DNA of 64,000 nt, taken from positions 496,001 to 560,000 of the forward strand of contig CBDBNG010000001.1 of assembly GCA_965207995.1 (NCBI GenBank), given 5' to 3'. The position numbers and the translations under genes were made by a program. Below the pieces are notes generated by a model, which worked only from the letters and a program-made list of their open reading frames with translations, ran no database searches and was not told where the DNA came from. This DNA comes from DAOUKH01 sp965207995. GTDB lineage: Bacteria > Chloroflexota > Dehalococcoidia > SHYB01. Positions 24,545 to 33,526 of this stretch are shown here, one piece after another; position 1 is the stretch's first letter; each line of letters begins with the position of its first letter.

Positions 24545-27025
24545 TTGTTGGGGTTGCGTAGTATCATCGGGCATCGCGTTGACGGGAGGAAGCCCCTGCG
24601 GCCACTGGAGGGATCGACCGTGCTCGAAGTCGCCGAAGGCGCCGCGGCGCCGCTCTGCGGGCGGCTTCTCTCCGAGTTGGGCGCGCGGGTCATCAAGGTG
24701 GAGCCCCCGGAGGGGGATATCTCCCGCCGCTACGGTCCCTTCCCGACGTCGGGGCCCGACCCCGAGCTGAGCGGGCTCTTCATCTACCAGAACGCCGGCA
24801 AAGAGAGCGTCGTCCTCGATTGGCGTTCTGGGAATGGGGCCAGCGCCCTGCTCGACCTCGCCTGCTACGCCGACATCTTGATCGACGACATGCGTCCGAT
24901 AGACGCGGCGCGGGCCGGAATCGACTTCGAGGCCCTTCGGGAGCGCAATCCGAGACTGATACGGGTCTCGCTCACTCCATTCGGCCAGACCGGTCCGTGC
25001 GCAGACTGGGACGCCGAGCACCTGACGCTGTCGCACATGGGCGGCGAGGGTTATGTCCTCCCAGGGGCCAACTCCGACCCCGAGAACAAGCTCGCCGACC
25101 GTCCGCCTATTCAGATCGGGGGGCTCATCGCGGACGCCCATTCCGGCTACATCGCCGCCATCGCGGCCATGGGCGCGGTCGCGGTCCGCGACCACTCCGG
25201 CGTGGGCCAGCACGTCGACATTTCGAAGTGGGAGGCGGAGCTGATCCCCAACCGCGGCGTGCTCGACGAGTGGAACAACCAGGGCGAGGAGACGGGGCGC
25301 CAAAGCGCCACGCAGGCGACGATGCTCCTCCTTCCCTGCAAGGACGGGCTGCTCTACATCACCTTCCACCGCGACGAGCAGTTCGAGCGGCTGGCGAACC
25401 TGCTGGGAAAGGAGGAGTGGAAGACCGACCCCCGGCTCGCCACCCCCGTGCTGCGGGGCCAGAACCGCGAAGTCTACATCCCGACGGTGGTCGAATGGCT
25501 GGCCGACAAGCGGGGCGAGGAGATCTTCCACATCCTGGAGAGCCGGGGGATGATGGCGACCTACTTTGCCAAGGCCTCGGAGATCCTGGCGAGCGAGCAT
25601 TGGAGCGAGCTGGGCGTCTTCGCCGAGGTGGAGAGCTCGGGCGGGGTGCGGGTCACGGTGCCGCGGCCGATGTACTTCGTCGAGGGCGGCGATGACGGGG
25701 AGGCGCCTCGCGCCCCCGCGCTCGGCGAGCACACCGCCGCCGTGCTGGGGGAAGTGGACCAGGCCAAGGCGGCACGCACCGCCACGGCGCGGGAAGCCCG
25801 GGCACCGGGACCGTCCGCGCCTCCGCCGTTGGCCGGCGTGCGCATCCTGGACCTGTCGTGGATCGCGGCGGGGCCGGCGGCGACGAACCTGCTCGGGTGC
25901 CTCGGCGCCGATATGATCCGTCTGGAATCGGCCAGGCGGATCGACCTGGTGCGCTTCAAGGGCTCGATCGTGATCCCCGGCGGCGACCCGGAACGGGCCC
26001 CGCTCTTCAACGCGCTCAACTTCAATAAGCAGGGCGTCGTTCTGGACCTCAAGCGGCCGGAATCACTCGATATCGTCTACGACCTGGTGAAGAGCTGCGA
26101 CGCCGTCATCGACAACATGCGCCCGGGCGTCATGGAGACGCTCGCGCTCGGGCCGGAGGTGCTCAGGCAGCACAACCCGACCCTGGTTACCGTGTCGGCG
26201 TCCGGCTTTGGGCCCCGCGGGCCCCAGCGGGACTATCCCGCCATCGCTCCGATTCTGGGAGGCTCGGCCGGTGTCAGCGAGATCACCGGCTACGCCGACG
26301 GCGGGCCCTACATCGGCAACTACCCGATCGACCTGCGCACCGGCTCGACGATCGCGTTCGCCATCATCGCGGCGCTGGCGGAGCGGTCGCGTACCGGGAA
26401 GGGGCGCCATGTCGATTTGTCGTCTGTAGCCTCGATCATGACGCTGTTCGGGCACACCTTCGCGGAGCCAGCCCTAGCGGGAACGGATCCTGGGCGCACC
26501 GCCAACCAGCACCCCTGGATGTCGCCCCACGGCGTCTTCCCCAGCCTCGGCGACGAGCAATGGGTCACGATCGCAGCCAGGACGGAAGAGGAGTGGCGGG
26601 CGCTGTGCGACGCGATGGGCACGCCGTCGCTCGCCGACGACCCCCGCTTCACGACGATGGCCGACCGCCAAGCCAACAACGAGGCCTTGGAGGCGATCAT
26701 CGGCGAATGGACCGCAGGTCTCACCAACTGGGACGTCGCCGAGCGGCTGCAGCAGGCCGGGCTCGCCGCCATGCCGTCGATGAGCAACCGGATGATCGCA
26801 GAGCACCCTCACCTGCGGGAGCGGGGGGCTTTCTGGGAGTGCCCTCATCCCGTGATCGGGCCGGTCACCCTGCCGCGTCCGCCGTGGCACTTTGAGAGTT
26901 TTGACAATTTCTTCCGGCGTCCCACCCCGTTGCTGGGCCAGCACACCCATGAGGTGATGACCGAGCTCTTGGGGTACTCCGAGGCGGAGACGGCGCGCCT
27001 CGACGACCTTGGAATCTTCGTCTAA
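24545..27025 (+). CDS. Double-domain CaiB/BaiF CoA transferase
   Basis: 826 residues if started at TTG 24545. No clear ribosome site exists there; the family homology begins at LEGSTVLEVAEG (24602), and GTG 24620 follows a GGAGGGA. Two complete CaiB domains are fused. Domain 1 (~20-390) has LEVAEGAAAPLCGRLLSELGARVIKVEPP and PALGEHTAAVLGE. Domain 2 (~425-820) has VRILDLSWIAAGPAATNLLGCLGADMIRLES and PLLGQHTHEVMTELLGYSE. The expected catalytic Asp at the DxxxG-position is IADAHSGY in domain 1 and IDLRTGST in domain 2. A pseudo-dimer inside one chain fits the interlocked-dimer structure of the family. Its stop is 28 nt from the next CoA transferase, so both likely share a transcript. Confidence 0.88.
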   Translation: MLGLRSIIGHRVDGRKPLRPLEGSTVLEVAEGAAAPLCGRLLSELGARVIKVEPPEGDISRRYGPFPTSGPDPELSGLFIYQNAGKESVVLDWRSGNGASALLDLACYADILIDDMRPIDAARAGIDFEALRERNPRLIRVSLTPFGQTGPCADWDAEHLTLSHMGGEGYVLPGANSDPENKLADRPPIQIGGLIADAHSGYIAAIAAMGAVAVRDHSGVGQHVDISKWEAELIPNRGVLDEWNNQGEETGRQSATQATMLLLPCKDGLLYITFHRDEQFERLANLLGKEEWKTDPRLATPVLRGQNREVYIPTVVEWLADKRGEEIFHILESRGMMATYFAKASEILASEHWSELGVFAEVESSGGVRVTVPRPMYFVEGGDDGEAPRAPALGEHTAAVLGEVDQAKAARTATAREARAPGPSAPPPLAGVRILDLSWIAAGPAATNLLGCLGADMIRLESARRIDLVRFKGSIVIPGGDPERAPLFNALNFNKQGVVLDLKRPESLDIVYDLVKSCDAVIDNMRPGVMETLALGPEVLRQHNPTLVTVSASGFGPRGPQRDYPAIAPILGGSAGVSEITGYADGGPYIGNYPIDLRTGSTIAFAIIAALAERSRTGKGRHVDLSSVASIMTLFGHTFAEPALAGTDPGRTANQHPWMSPHGVFPSLGDEQWVTIAARTEEEWRALCDAMGTPSLADDPRFTTMADRQANNEALEAIIGEWTAGLTNWDVAERLQQAGLAAMPSMSNRMIAEHPHLRERGAFWECPHPVIGPVTLPRPPWHFESFDNFFRRPTPLLGQHTHEVMTELLGYSEAETARLDDLGIFV

Positions 27026-27053
27026 GTCGGCCCCGCGGGGCAGGAGGCTACAC

Positions 27054-28253
27054 GTGAGCGACGGCTACAACTTGCTTGAAGGCATCCGCGTGCTGGAGAT
27101 CGCGCTCGCGACGCCGAACGCCCTCGGCATGCACCTCGCCGACATGGGGGCCGAGGTCCTGAAGATTGAGGAGCCGCCCGACGGGGACTATGTCCGGCTG
27201 ATCGGCGACCAGCTCGTGGGCGCGAGCCTGCTGCACCACCGGTGGAACCGCGGCAAGAAGAGCGTGACCCTGAGCCTGAAAACGGAGGAGGGCCGCCGCC
27301 TTTTCTTCGAGCTCGTGGAGAAGTCGCACGTCGTGGTCGACGGACTGCGTGCGGGCGCGGTCGACCGCTTCGGCGTCGGCTACGAGAAGGTCAAGGCGGT
27401 CAATTCCTCGATCGTGTGGCTATCGTTCAACGCGACGGGGCAGTCGGGGCCGTACCGCGACCTGGCGACCCACAGCACGGGGTTCGACTCGTACGCCGGG
27501 CTGCTCACGCCGTCGATTCGAGAGGACGGGCTTGCCACGCTGGGCCGCGAGAACCTGATCGGCATCCAGGCCGCGCCGTTGTACGCCGCGCTTGGGGTGC
27601 TGTCGGCGGTCATCCGGTCGCTGCGCACGGGCGAGGGCAGCCGGCTGGAGACGTCCCATTTCGACGCCTGCGCGGCGTGGGCCGGGGAGGGCGTCGACCG
27701 CGCCCTCAACGGCGTGCCAGGGTCGGATGAGGGCATGGGGCCCGCGGTGCGCCATCAGGCGTACCGGACAAAGGACGACCGCTTCATCATCTTCCAGTGT
27801 TCGGAGGACAAATTCTGGGTGAACTTCTGCGAGAACGTCGGGAGGCCCGACCTGCTCGAAGGGCACGAGCGCAAGAAGGTCTACTCTCACGCCCGCGGCG
27901 ACGAAGCCCTGCGCAAGGAGATCGCCGACATCATCCTGACCAAGACACGCCGCGAGTGGATCGACTTCTTCCTCGAACACAACGCGGCGGGCTCGCCGGT
28001 CAACGCGCCGGAGGAGCTTGTCGACGACCCGCACTTCCAGTCGCGCGGCATGACCTTCGAACAGGACTATCCCGAACACGGCACGCTGAGGTGGTTCGGC
28101 TCCCCACTGAAGGTGGAGGGACGGACCTTCTCGACACCGCACGCCCCGCTCGCCGGCGAGCACACAGCAGAGGTGCTTGCCGGCATCCTCGGACTTTCGG
28201 GCGAGGAGATCGACGAACTGACGCAGTCGGGGGCGGCGTCGCAGCGGGGTTGA
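27054..28253 (+). CDS. CaiB/BaiF family CoA transferase
   Basis: 399 residues from GTG 27054, with CAGGAGGCT upstream. GIRVLEIALATPNALGMHLADMGAEVLKIEEP, KKSVTLSLKTEEGRRLFFELVEKSHVVVDGLRAGAVDRFGVGYE and the C-terminal PLAGEHTAEVLAGILGLS are family marks. At the catalytic-Asp position it reads GRENLIGIQAAPLYAALGVLSAV. The usual GD-x3-G is not obvious, so catalysis may rely on another residue or it may act with the double-domain partner upstream (inference). Confidence 0.86.
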   Translation: MSDGYNLLEGIRVLEIALATPNALGMHLADMGAEVLKIEEPPDGDYVRLIGDQLVGASLLHHRWNRGKKSVTLSLKTEEGRRLFFELVEKSHVVVDGLRAGAVDRFGVGYEKVKAVNSSIVWLSFNATGQSGPYRDLATHSTGFDSYAGLLTPSIREDGLATLGRENLIGIQAAPLYAALGVLSAVIRSLRTGEGSRLETSHFDACAAWAGEGVDRALNGVPGSDEGMGPAVRHQAYRTKDDRFIIFQCSEDKFWVNFCENVGRPDLLEGHERKKVYSHARGDEALRKEIADIILTKTRREWIDFFLEHNAAGSPVNAPEELVDDPHFQSRGMTFEQDYPEHGTLRWFGSPLKVEGRTFSTPHAPLAGEHTAEVLAGILGLSGEEIDELTQSGAASQRG

Positions 28254-28315
28254 CTGGAACAATTCAGGCGCCGCATACTACTGTCCGGACAAGTATTTCC
28301 GTACAAGGAAGTGTC

Positions 28316-28567
28316 ATGCCTGGGCGATTGGATGTACGGCTGGACGGTGAGCATAGACGGCGGCTGGAAGAGCTTGCCTCGGAGAAGGGATCACCCATCT
28401 CAGAAGTCGTGCGCCGCCTGATCGACGACGCCTACGAAGACGTTATGCGGGAGCGCCGCAGGGTTGCAGTTGAGCGGCTGACGAGGTTGAACGTGGAGGA
28501 ACCGCCGGACCCCAGCACGCTTTCCCGTGAGTTGGAGGAGGCGCATGAGCCCGGCGGCGTTCATTGA
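28316..28567 (+). CDS. Ribbon-helix-helix antitoxin-like protein
   Basis: 83 residues from ATG 28316, preceded by AAGGAAGTGTC. The first 45 residues, RLDVRLDGEHRRRLEELASEKGSPISEVVRRLIDDAYED, are a ribbon-helix-helix DNA-binding domain, and the acidic C-terminal tail (PSTLSRELEEAHEP) fits toxin binding. It overlaps the PIN-domain gene by 23 nt, the usual antitoxin-toxin layout. Such antitoxins bind their own promoter; the AT-richer stretch at 28262-28310 is the likely operator. Confidence 0.8.
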   Translation: MPGRLDVRLDGEHRRRLEELASEKGSPISEVVRRLIDDAYEDVMRERRRVAVERLTRLNVEEPPDPSTLSRELEEAHEPGGVH

Positions 28568-29000
28568 CGCCAACATCCCCATCTACGCCGCCGACAGGGA
28601 ACATCCCATCAAGGAGCCCTGCGCTCGAGTCCTGATGCTGGCCGCGGAGCATCCGCAGTCTTTCGTGACCGACGCCGAAGTGCTGCAGGAACTCCTGCAT
28701 CGTTACCTCGCCTCCGGGAGATGGGCCTTAGGGAGAGAAGTGCTCCAGGCCTTCGCCGAGGTGATGCACGGGCGGATCGAACCGGTCTACGCGAGGGACG
28801 TCCATGCGGCGGCTGATCTGGCCGACCGGCATGCAGGGGTAAGCGCACGCGACCTCGTTCATGCCGCGGTAATGGAACGCCTGGGCTCGGACCGCATCAT
28901 CTCCGCCGACGCCGACTTCGACCGTCTGCCCAATGTGACCCGCCTGGATCCCGCAGGGGCGACAGATTGGCAGAGTTCGGTCGTTCCCTCGAACGGCTAG
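28545..29000 (+). CDS. PIN-domain toxin (VapC-like)
   Basis: 151 residues from ATG 28545, inside the end of the antitoxin gene. The PIN signature acidic residues are visible: AAFIDANIPIYAADRE (first Asp), TDAEVLQELLHRYL (Glu), GVSARDLVHAAVMERLG (Asp) and IISADADFDRLPNV (Asp-rich last motif). VapC proteins are Mg-dependent RNases that cleave tRNA or rRNA when not held by antitoxin. The RHH antitoxin pairing is one of the standard VapB types. Confidence 0.88.
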   Translation: MSPAAFIDANIPIYAADREHPIKEPCARVLMLAAEHPQSFVTDAEVLQELLHRYLASGRWALGREVLQAFAEVMHGRIEPVYARDVHAAADLADRHAGVSARDLVHAAVMERLGSDRIISADADFDRLPNVTRLDPAGATDWQSSVVPSNG

Positions 29001-29795
29001 TCACGCAGCCTTGGTCTGCTGCCAGAGGCGCTGCCAACTGGCGATGACGCGATCGAGGGCGGCGTCGCAGCCCATCTCGCGGTGGTCGTCGGTGATGACC
29101 TCGGCCTCGTAGTAGCGGTCGTAGCCAGCGGCTTCGAGGGCCCGCACAAGGGCAACGCAAGGGATCAGGCCTTCTCCCGGGACGGTGCGGTCAAGGGACC
29201 GCATGGTGTTCGGCTTGTGGTCGCTAATCTGGACGCTGAAGATATGCGGCGCTGTCTCGGCGATGGTCTCCAGGATGCCTGGCGCCCACCAGAGGTGCCA
29301 GAAGTCGAAGACATAGCCGACGTTGGGGTCGCCGATCTCCGCAACGACTTTGGCCGCGTCGCGCGCCGTATTCAGGAAGCTGAGGTCTTGGCGCAGGGGG
29401 TGAATTGGCTCGATGGCGAGCCGCAGGCCGCGCTCGCGGGCCAATTCTCTCGACGGGCCGAACGCTTCCTTGAAAATGTCGACGGAGTCCCGCCAGCCGG
29501 GGGCCTTGCGCCTGCCGGTGATGACGTAGACGCAGTCAGCCTCGACGGCGGCGGCGAGATCGAGCGTCGATTCGATCGTGTCCGCATCCATTGCCGCGGG
29601 GGAGATCGAGGTGAACGTCGAGACCTTCAGGGCTGAGTCCCGGAGCAACCTGACGCCTTCGGCGCGGCCGTGGGCGTCGATGAGATGCGCACCGAGACCG
29701 ATGGCCGGAATGCCTCTACGCGACCATGCCTCCACGCATTGAGACAGGCTCCAACCCCAGGTGGTGGCGACATGCACTCCGAAGCGGGGCTCCAT
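29001..29795 (-). CDS. Sugar phosphate isomerase/epimerase-like TIM-barrel protein
   Basis: 264 residues from ATG 29795, with GGGAGAGACG upstream (TTG 29807 is an in-frame alternative). RFGVHVATTWGWSLSQCVEAWSRRGIPAIGLG, the RLAIEPIHPLRQDLSFLNT strand (Glu of the metal site), VGYVFDFWHLWWAP (Asp, His), VQISDHKPN (Asp, His) and YYEAEVI (Glu) make up the xylose-isomerase-like AP_endonuc_2 fold and its metal ligands. It is an isomerase, epimerase or dehydratase of a sugar or polyol; substrate unknown. It is convergent with vapC across no gap. Confidence 0.85.
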   Translation of the reverse strand: MEPRFGVHVATTWGWSLSQCVEAWSRRGIPAIGLGAHLIDAHGRAEGVRLLRDSALKVSTFTSISPAAMDADTIESTLDLAAAVEADCVYVITGRRKAPGWRDSVDIFKEAFGPSRELARERGLRLAIEPIHPLRQDLSFLNTARDAAKVVAEIGDPNVGYVFDFWHLWWAPGILETIAETAPHIFSVQISDHKPNTMRSLDRTVPGEGLIPCVALVRALEAAGYDRYYEAEVITDDHREMGCDAALDRVIASWQRLWQQTKAA

Positions 29796-29829
29796 CGTCT
29801 CTCCCAACCCTAGGCGTTATGTGAGCCGC

Positions 29830-30696
29830 TTACTCGGCCGGGACTGGGGCGGCTTCGAGGTCGCGGCCCCGGCGCCAGACGAGGCCGCGGGACGGTGAGA
29901 AGAGCAGCGCCAAAGCAAAGAGACCGTTGGAGAAGACGACAATCGCGGGCCCGCTCGGCCAATCGAGGTGGAAGGAGACGTACAGCCCGCCTATCACCGA
30001 TGCAAGGGCAACGAGGAGGGAGACACCCATGATTCCAATCAGGCGTCGCGCGAGAAGGCGCGCGGCCGCCGCCGGCGTGATTAGGAGCGAGAGCACCAAG
30101 ACGACGCCCACCGTCTTCACCGCGGCGACGGTGGTGATTCCGATGAGCACCGGCAACAGGTATTGCACCAGCGTAACGGGTATGCCGGAGGCGGCAGCCA
30201 TCGTCTCGTCGTAGGAGACGAAGAGCAGCTCCTTGAAAAGGAGGGCAACGACGATGAGGACGAAGCCTGCTACCGCGGCGATGCCCCAGATTTCGCCCCA
30301 ACTTACGCCCAGTACGTCGCCAAAGAGGAAGCTGAAGAGGTCGGTGGTGTAGCCGGAGACGCCGCTAATCAGAATCAGGCCCAGGGCAAAGCCGAGGGCG
30401 TAGATGATGCCGATGGAGGTATCAAGGCGAAGACCGCCCCGACGACTGATCCAGGTGATGAGCAGCGACGCGGGTACGATCCAGGCAAAGGCGCCCCAGA
30501 GGACGTTGCCGCCGAGGCGGAAGGCAGCCGCCATCCCAACCAGCGCCGAGTGTGCTATGGCGTCGCCCATGAAGCCCAGGCCTTTCAACACGACGTAGGT
30601 CCCCACGATCGAAGTCACCGTGGCAGCCAGCGCGGCGGCCAGCAGGGCCCGCTGCATGAACTCGAACTGAAAAGGTTCGATGAAGGCTTCGTGCAT
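29830..30696 (-). CDS. znuB: Zinc/manganese ABC transporter permease
   Basis: 288 residues from ATG 30696. Eight or so hydrophobic segments and the family core GDAIAHSALVGMAAAF, SIGIIYALGFALGLILIS, YDETMAAASGIPV and TVGVVLVLSLLITPAAAARLLA define the ABC-3 permease of metal-uptake systems. It imports Zn2+ (or Mn2+) through the inner membrane together with ZnuC and the ZnuA-type lipoprotein. It is the last gene of the operon zur-znuA-znuC-znuB, 23 nt after znuC. Zn rather than Mn is inferred from the His-rich sequences in ZnuA and ZnuC. Confidence 0.9.
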   Translation of the reverse strand: MHEAFIEPFQFEFMQRALLAAALAATVTSIVGTYVVLKGLGFMGDAIAHSALVGMAAAFRLGGNVLWGAFAWIVPASLLITWISRRGGLRLDTSIGIIYALGFALGLILISGVSGYTTDLFSFLFGDVLGVSWGEIWGIAAVAGFVLIVVALLFKELLFVSYDETMAAASGIPVTLVQYLLPVLIGITTVAAVKTVGVVLVLSLLITPAAAARLLARRLIGIMGVSLLVALASVIGGLYVSFHLDWPSGPAIVVFSNGLFALALLFSPSRGLVWRRGRDLEAAPVPAE

Positions 30697-30719
30697 CGTC
30701 GGCCTTAGGCTTCGCGACC

Positions 30720-31592
30720 CTACCGGCGCTCGTGCTCGCCGTCGTGGCCGTGGTCGCTATGGATGTGATGCCGAGAGACGGCGTAGGCCTTGCCGCCCTC
30801 TTCGTCCTTGTGGACATGATGCTGCGCGGCATAGGCCTTGCCGTCGACATGGACCATCAGGAGGTGTTTCCCGAACGCTTCGCTCAAGACGTCTTCGGTC
30901 AGCACCTCTTCAGGGGTGCCGAGCGCAAAGATGTCGCCGCCGCGCAAGCAGCAGATGCAGTCGCACAGCGTCGAGACGCAGGAGAGGTCGTGCGTGCTCA
31001 TGAGCACGGACATCCCTTCGCCGTGGGCGGTGAAGCCGTGGAGCACGTTCAGAATCTGATGCTGCGCCGTGGTGTCGAGGCCGGCCATGGGCTCGTCGAG
31101 CACGAGCAGGCGGGGCTTGTTCGCGAGCGCCCGGGCGAGCAGGACCCGGCGGCGCTGACCTCCGGAAAGCTCGCCTATCAGGGCGTTGTGCAGGTCGGCC
31201 ATGCCGACGGTCTCAAGGGCTTCCTCGGCGGCTTCCTTATCGACTTTGGTGGGGCGGCGAATCAGGCCGAGCCCGCCGTACCGGCCCATCAGAGCGACAT
31301 CGCCGACCGTGACGGGGAAGTCCCAATCCACGAGTTCCATCTGCGGCATATAGCCGATCAGGTTCCGGGCCTGTGACACCGGATGGCCGAAGACGCGCAC
31401 GTCGCCCGCGAGCGGCTTGAGCAGCCCCAGCGCCGTCTTGAACAGCGTCGACTTCCCCGCTCCGTTGGGGCCGATGAGCCCGAAAAAGGCGCCCTCGTCC
31501 ACGCGGAGGTCTATGTCGCGAATGACCGTGCGACCTCCGTAGCCCGCCGACACTCCCTGCAGGTCAAGCGCGGGGAGCGCTGCCGTAGTCAT
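30720..31592 (-). CDS. znuC: Zinc ABC transporter ATP-binding protein with His-rich tail
   Basis: 290 residues from ATG 31592. Walker A GPNGAGKST, signature LSGGQRRRVLLARAL, Walker B LLVLDEPMAGLD and the switch His STHDL are all intact. After the usual ~250-residue ATPase the protein carries a C-terminal extension rich in His (AAQHHVHKDEEGG, then SRHHIHSDHGHDGEHERR). This probably binds zinc at the cytoplasmic side as a sensor or buffer. The gene starts 4 nt after the ZnuA stop, so translation is coupled. Confidence 0.92.
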   Translation of the reverse strand: MTTAALPALDLQGVSAGYGGRTVIRDIDLRVDEGAFFGLIGPNGAGKSTLFKTALGLLKPLAGDVRVFGHPVSQARNLIGYMPQMELVDWDFPVTVGDVALMGRYGGLGLIRRPTKVDKEAAEEALETVGMADLHNALIGELSGGQRRRVLLARALANKPRLLVLDEPMAGLDTTAQHQILNVLHGFTAHGEGMSVLMSTHDLSCVSTLCDCICCLRGGDIFALGTPEEVLTEDVLSEAFGKHLLMVHVDGKAYAAQHHVHKDEEGGKAYAVSRHHIHSDHGHDGEHERR

Positions 31593-31596
31593 CTCG

Positions 31597-32913
31597 TTAC
31601 CCCAGGAGTCTCGCGAGCTCCTCCGCGTTGGCGCGCATCATGCTGATGTAGTCCGTTGCCACGTCGTCGAAGGTCGCCGAGCGAACTTCTCCGACCTCGA
31701 TGCCGGCCTCCGCCGCCGCGGCTTTGAGCGCCTCCTCGGCGAACTGCGGTTCGCTGAAGATGGCAGGCAAGCCTTCCTCTTCCACCTCGTGGATCACTCC
31801 AGCGATGTCACCCGGCGTTGGTTCGCCGCCGTGGACGCCGACAAAGGCGATCACCTCGAAGTCGTAGCGGGCGCCGAAGTAGCCGAATGCGTCGTGGAAG
31901 CTCACCAGCGTTCGGTGCTCCGCCGGGATGACCGCAAGGGTCTCTCTGATTTCGGCGTCCAAGTCCCGAAGCTGCTGGATGTAGGCATCGGCGTTCGCGC
32001 GGTAGTTGTCAGCGCGGGCGGGATCGGCCTCGATCAGGGCATCACGGATGCGCTCGATGTAGAAGATGGCCGCGATGGGGTCGAGCCAGAAGTGCGGGTC
32101 GCCGCCGCCGTGGCCATGGCCGTGGTCGTCTTCCTCGTCGCCGTGGTCGTCTTCCTCGTCGCCGTGGTCGTCTTCCTCGTCGCCGTGGTCGTCTTCCTCG
32201 TCGCCGTGGTCGTCTTCCTCGTCACCGTGGTCCTCTTCCTCGTCACCGTGGTCCTCTTCCTCGTCGCCGTGGTCCTCTTCCTCGTCGCCGTGGTCCTCCT
32301 CTTCCTCGTCGCCGTGGTCCTCTTCCTCGTCGCCGTGGTCGTCCTCTTCCTCGTCGCCGTGGTCGTCCTCTTCCTCGTCGCCGTGGTCGTCCTCTTCCTC
32401 GTCGCCGTGGTCGTCCTCTTCCTCGTCGCCGTGATCGTCCTCTTCCTCGTCCTCGTCGTGGTGGTCGTCACCGAGCTCACGCACGACAAGGTCCATCGGG
32501 GTGAGGCCCTCGGACACTTCAATGAAGATGGACCCGGACTGCCGCGAGGACTCCACGAACGCAACCAGGTCGTCGTCCAGCCCGGAACCGTTGAGCAGGA
32601 TCACATCCGCGCCGCCCACTTTGATGCCGTCGCTGGGCGTGGTGCGGAAGGTGTGCGCGTCGCCGCCGCTCGGAATGAGCGACTCCACGTCGACCGCGTC
32701 GCCGCCGACGTTGCGGGCGAAGTCGGCGAGGATGACGGTGCCGGTGATGACCCGTATCGGTTCGGGAGGGGCCTTAGTCGGCGGCACCGACGTCGCAGTG
32801 GGGGGCGCGGCTGTGGGCGGCACGGGGGTGGGGGTTGGGTCTGCCCCGCATGCCGCAACGGCCAGGATGAGAGCCGATACCAGAGCTAGGACTTTCAGCG
32901 CCGATCCCCGCAT
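31597..32913 (-). CDS. znuA: Zinc-binding lipoprotein with long Asp/Glu/His repeat
   Basis: 438 residues from ATG 32913, 8 nt after AGAGGG (ATG 32922 abuts it and is less likely). A signal with lipobox VAA-C and a Pro/Thr linker precede the cluster A-I solute-binding domain: VITGTVILADFARNVGG, GGDAHTFRTTPSDG (first His ligand), GGGDPHFWLDP (second), VSFHDAFGYFGARYDFEV (third His) and FSEPQFAEEAL. Between the first two motifs lies the usual metal-scoop loop, here expanded to ~125 residues of DDHGDEEE-type units. It delivers Zn2+ to ZnuBC. The repeats are encoded by a DNA tandem array at 32113-32460. Confidence 0.92.
   Translation of the reverse strand: MRGSALKVLALVSALILAVAACGADPTPTPVPPTAAPPTATSVPPTKAPPEPIRVITGTVILADFARNVGGDAVDVESLIPSGGDAHTFRTTPSDGIKVGGADVILLNGSGLDDDLVAFVESSRQSGSIFIEVSEGLTPMDLVVRELGDDHHDEDEEEDDHGDEEEDDHGDEEEDDHGDEEEDDHGDEEEDDHGDEEEDHGDEEEEDHGDEEEDHGDEEEDHGDEEEDHGDEEDDHGDEEDDHGDEEDDHGDEEDDHGDEEDDHGHGHGGGDPHFWLDPIAAIFYIERIRDALIEADPARADNYRANADAYIQQLRDLDAEIRETLAVIPAEHRTLVSFHDAFGYFGARYDFEVIAFVGVHGGEPTPGDIAGVIHEVEEEGLPAIFSEPQFAEEALKAAAAEAGIEVGEVRSATFDDVATDYISMMRANAEELARLLG
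32113..32460 (-). repeat. In-frame tandem repeat encoding the ZnuA Asp/Glu/His loop
   Basis: About 16 imperfect units of 15-24 bases with the core CTCGTCGCCGTGGTCGTCTT (plus-strand view), differing by 3-base steps (one fewer or more Asp/Glu codon). Unit length stays a multiple of three, so the reading frame is kept. Such arrays change copy number by slippage and are easily misassembled. Confidence 0.85.
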
Positions 32914-33016
32914 TTTCAACATCCCTCTTCTTTCGATACCTTATCTCTTGACTGGTCGATTTTGATTCGCAGTATCTTGTCTGCCGGTAGCTTGGTACTC
33001 AGTCTCGTTTATTCAA

Positions 33017-33036
33017 GATATTCGATACTAAATATC
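33017..33036. promoter_or_regulatory. Candidate second Fur-family operator ahead of znuA
   Basis: GATATT (33017-33022) and AATATC (33031-33036) form an inverted repeat with an 8-nt spacer in an AT-rich 143-bp gap between zur and znuA. The half-sites resemble those of the site at 33527-33550 but the spacing differs by 2 nt, so this call is weak. Confidence 0.3.
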
Positions 33037-33056
33037 AGTGCCGCTCAAAAAAGGGG

Positions 33057-33497
33057 CTAGTTGGCGGGGGCTTGCTGGCGGCAGGAACCGCAGCGGCCGT
33101 AGACCTCGAGCCAGTGGCCTTGCGCGGTGAAGTTGAGCTCAGCCGCCTTCTCGCCGAGCACATCCTCAATGCCGCAGCCGGCGAAGTCGACGGACTGGCC
33201 GCAATCGGTGCAAATGAGGTGGTGGTGGTGCCCAGGGTGGCTGACCTGATAGTGAAGATCGCCGTTGTTGAGAAGCACCCGGCAGACGAAGCCCAACTCG
33301 ACCATCAGCTTCACGTTGCGGTAGACGGTGGCCCGGCCGAGCTGGGACAGCTCGGCGCATAGGTCTTCGGCAGTGAAATGGTCCGTCCGCCGCGCGATGG
33401 CTTGGACGACGGCCCGGCGGGGCTCGGTGACCCGGTGACCGCGTTGCTCCAAGGCCTCGACGAAGTCTTCAACAAGGGGATGTCGTGTCAGCGTCAT
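33057..33497 (-). CDS. zur: Fur-family metalloregulator, probably Zur
   Basis: 146 residues from ATG 33497. The winged helix is at residues ~10-80 (RGHRVTEPRRAVVQAIARRTDHFTAEDLCAEL, with recognition segment GRATVYRNVKLMVELGFV). The dimerisation and metal domain has HHHHLICTDCGQSVDF and VYGRCGSCRQQ, giving the C-x2-C pairs of the structural zinc site and a His cluster. Location directly upstream of znuACB makes Zur (Zn2+-responsive repressor) the best call over Fur or PerR. An almost ideal operator lies in front of it, implying autoregulation. Confidence 0.85.
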   Translation of the reverse strand: MTLTRHPLVEDFVEALEQRGHRVTEPRRAVVQAIARRTDHFTAEDLCAELSQLGRATVYRNVKLMVELGFVCRVLLNNGDLHYQVSHPGHHHHLICTDCGQSVDFAGCGIEDVLGEKAAELNFTAQGHWLEVYGRCGSCRQQAPAN

Positions 33498-33526
33498 CGT
33501 TTGGGTTCTGTGCCGCGAACTTGTCC

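Noticed and set aside
24455..25732. Minus-strand ORF over the double CaiB gene
   Set aside because: Shadow of a GC-rich gene; no domain sequence.
32113..32460. Possible CRISPR array in the short repeats
   Set aside because: Units are 15-24 bp, contiguous, in frame and code for the ZnuA loop; there are no unique spacers.
31789..32889. Plus-strand ORF of Val/Leu/Phe repeats opposite ZnuA
   Set aside because: It is the antisense reading of the Asp/Glu/His repeat array; artificial hydrophobic repeats.
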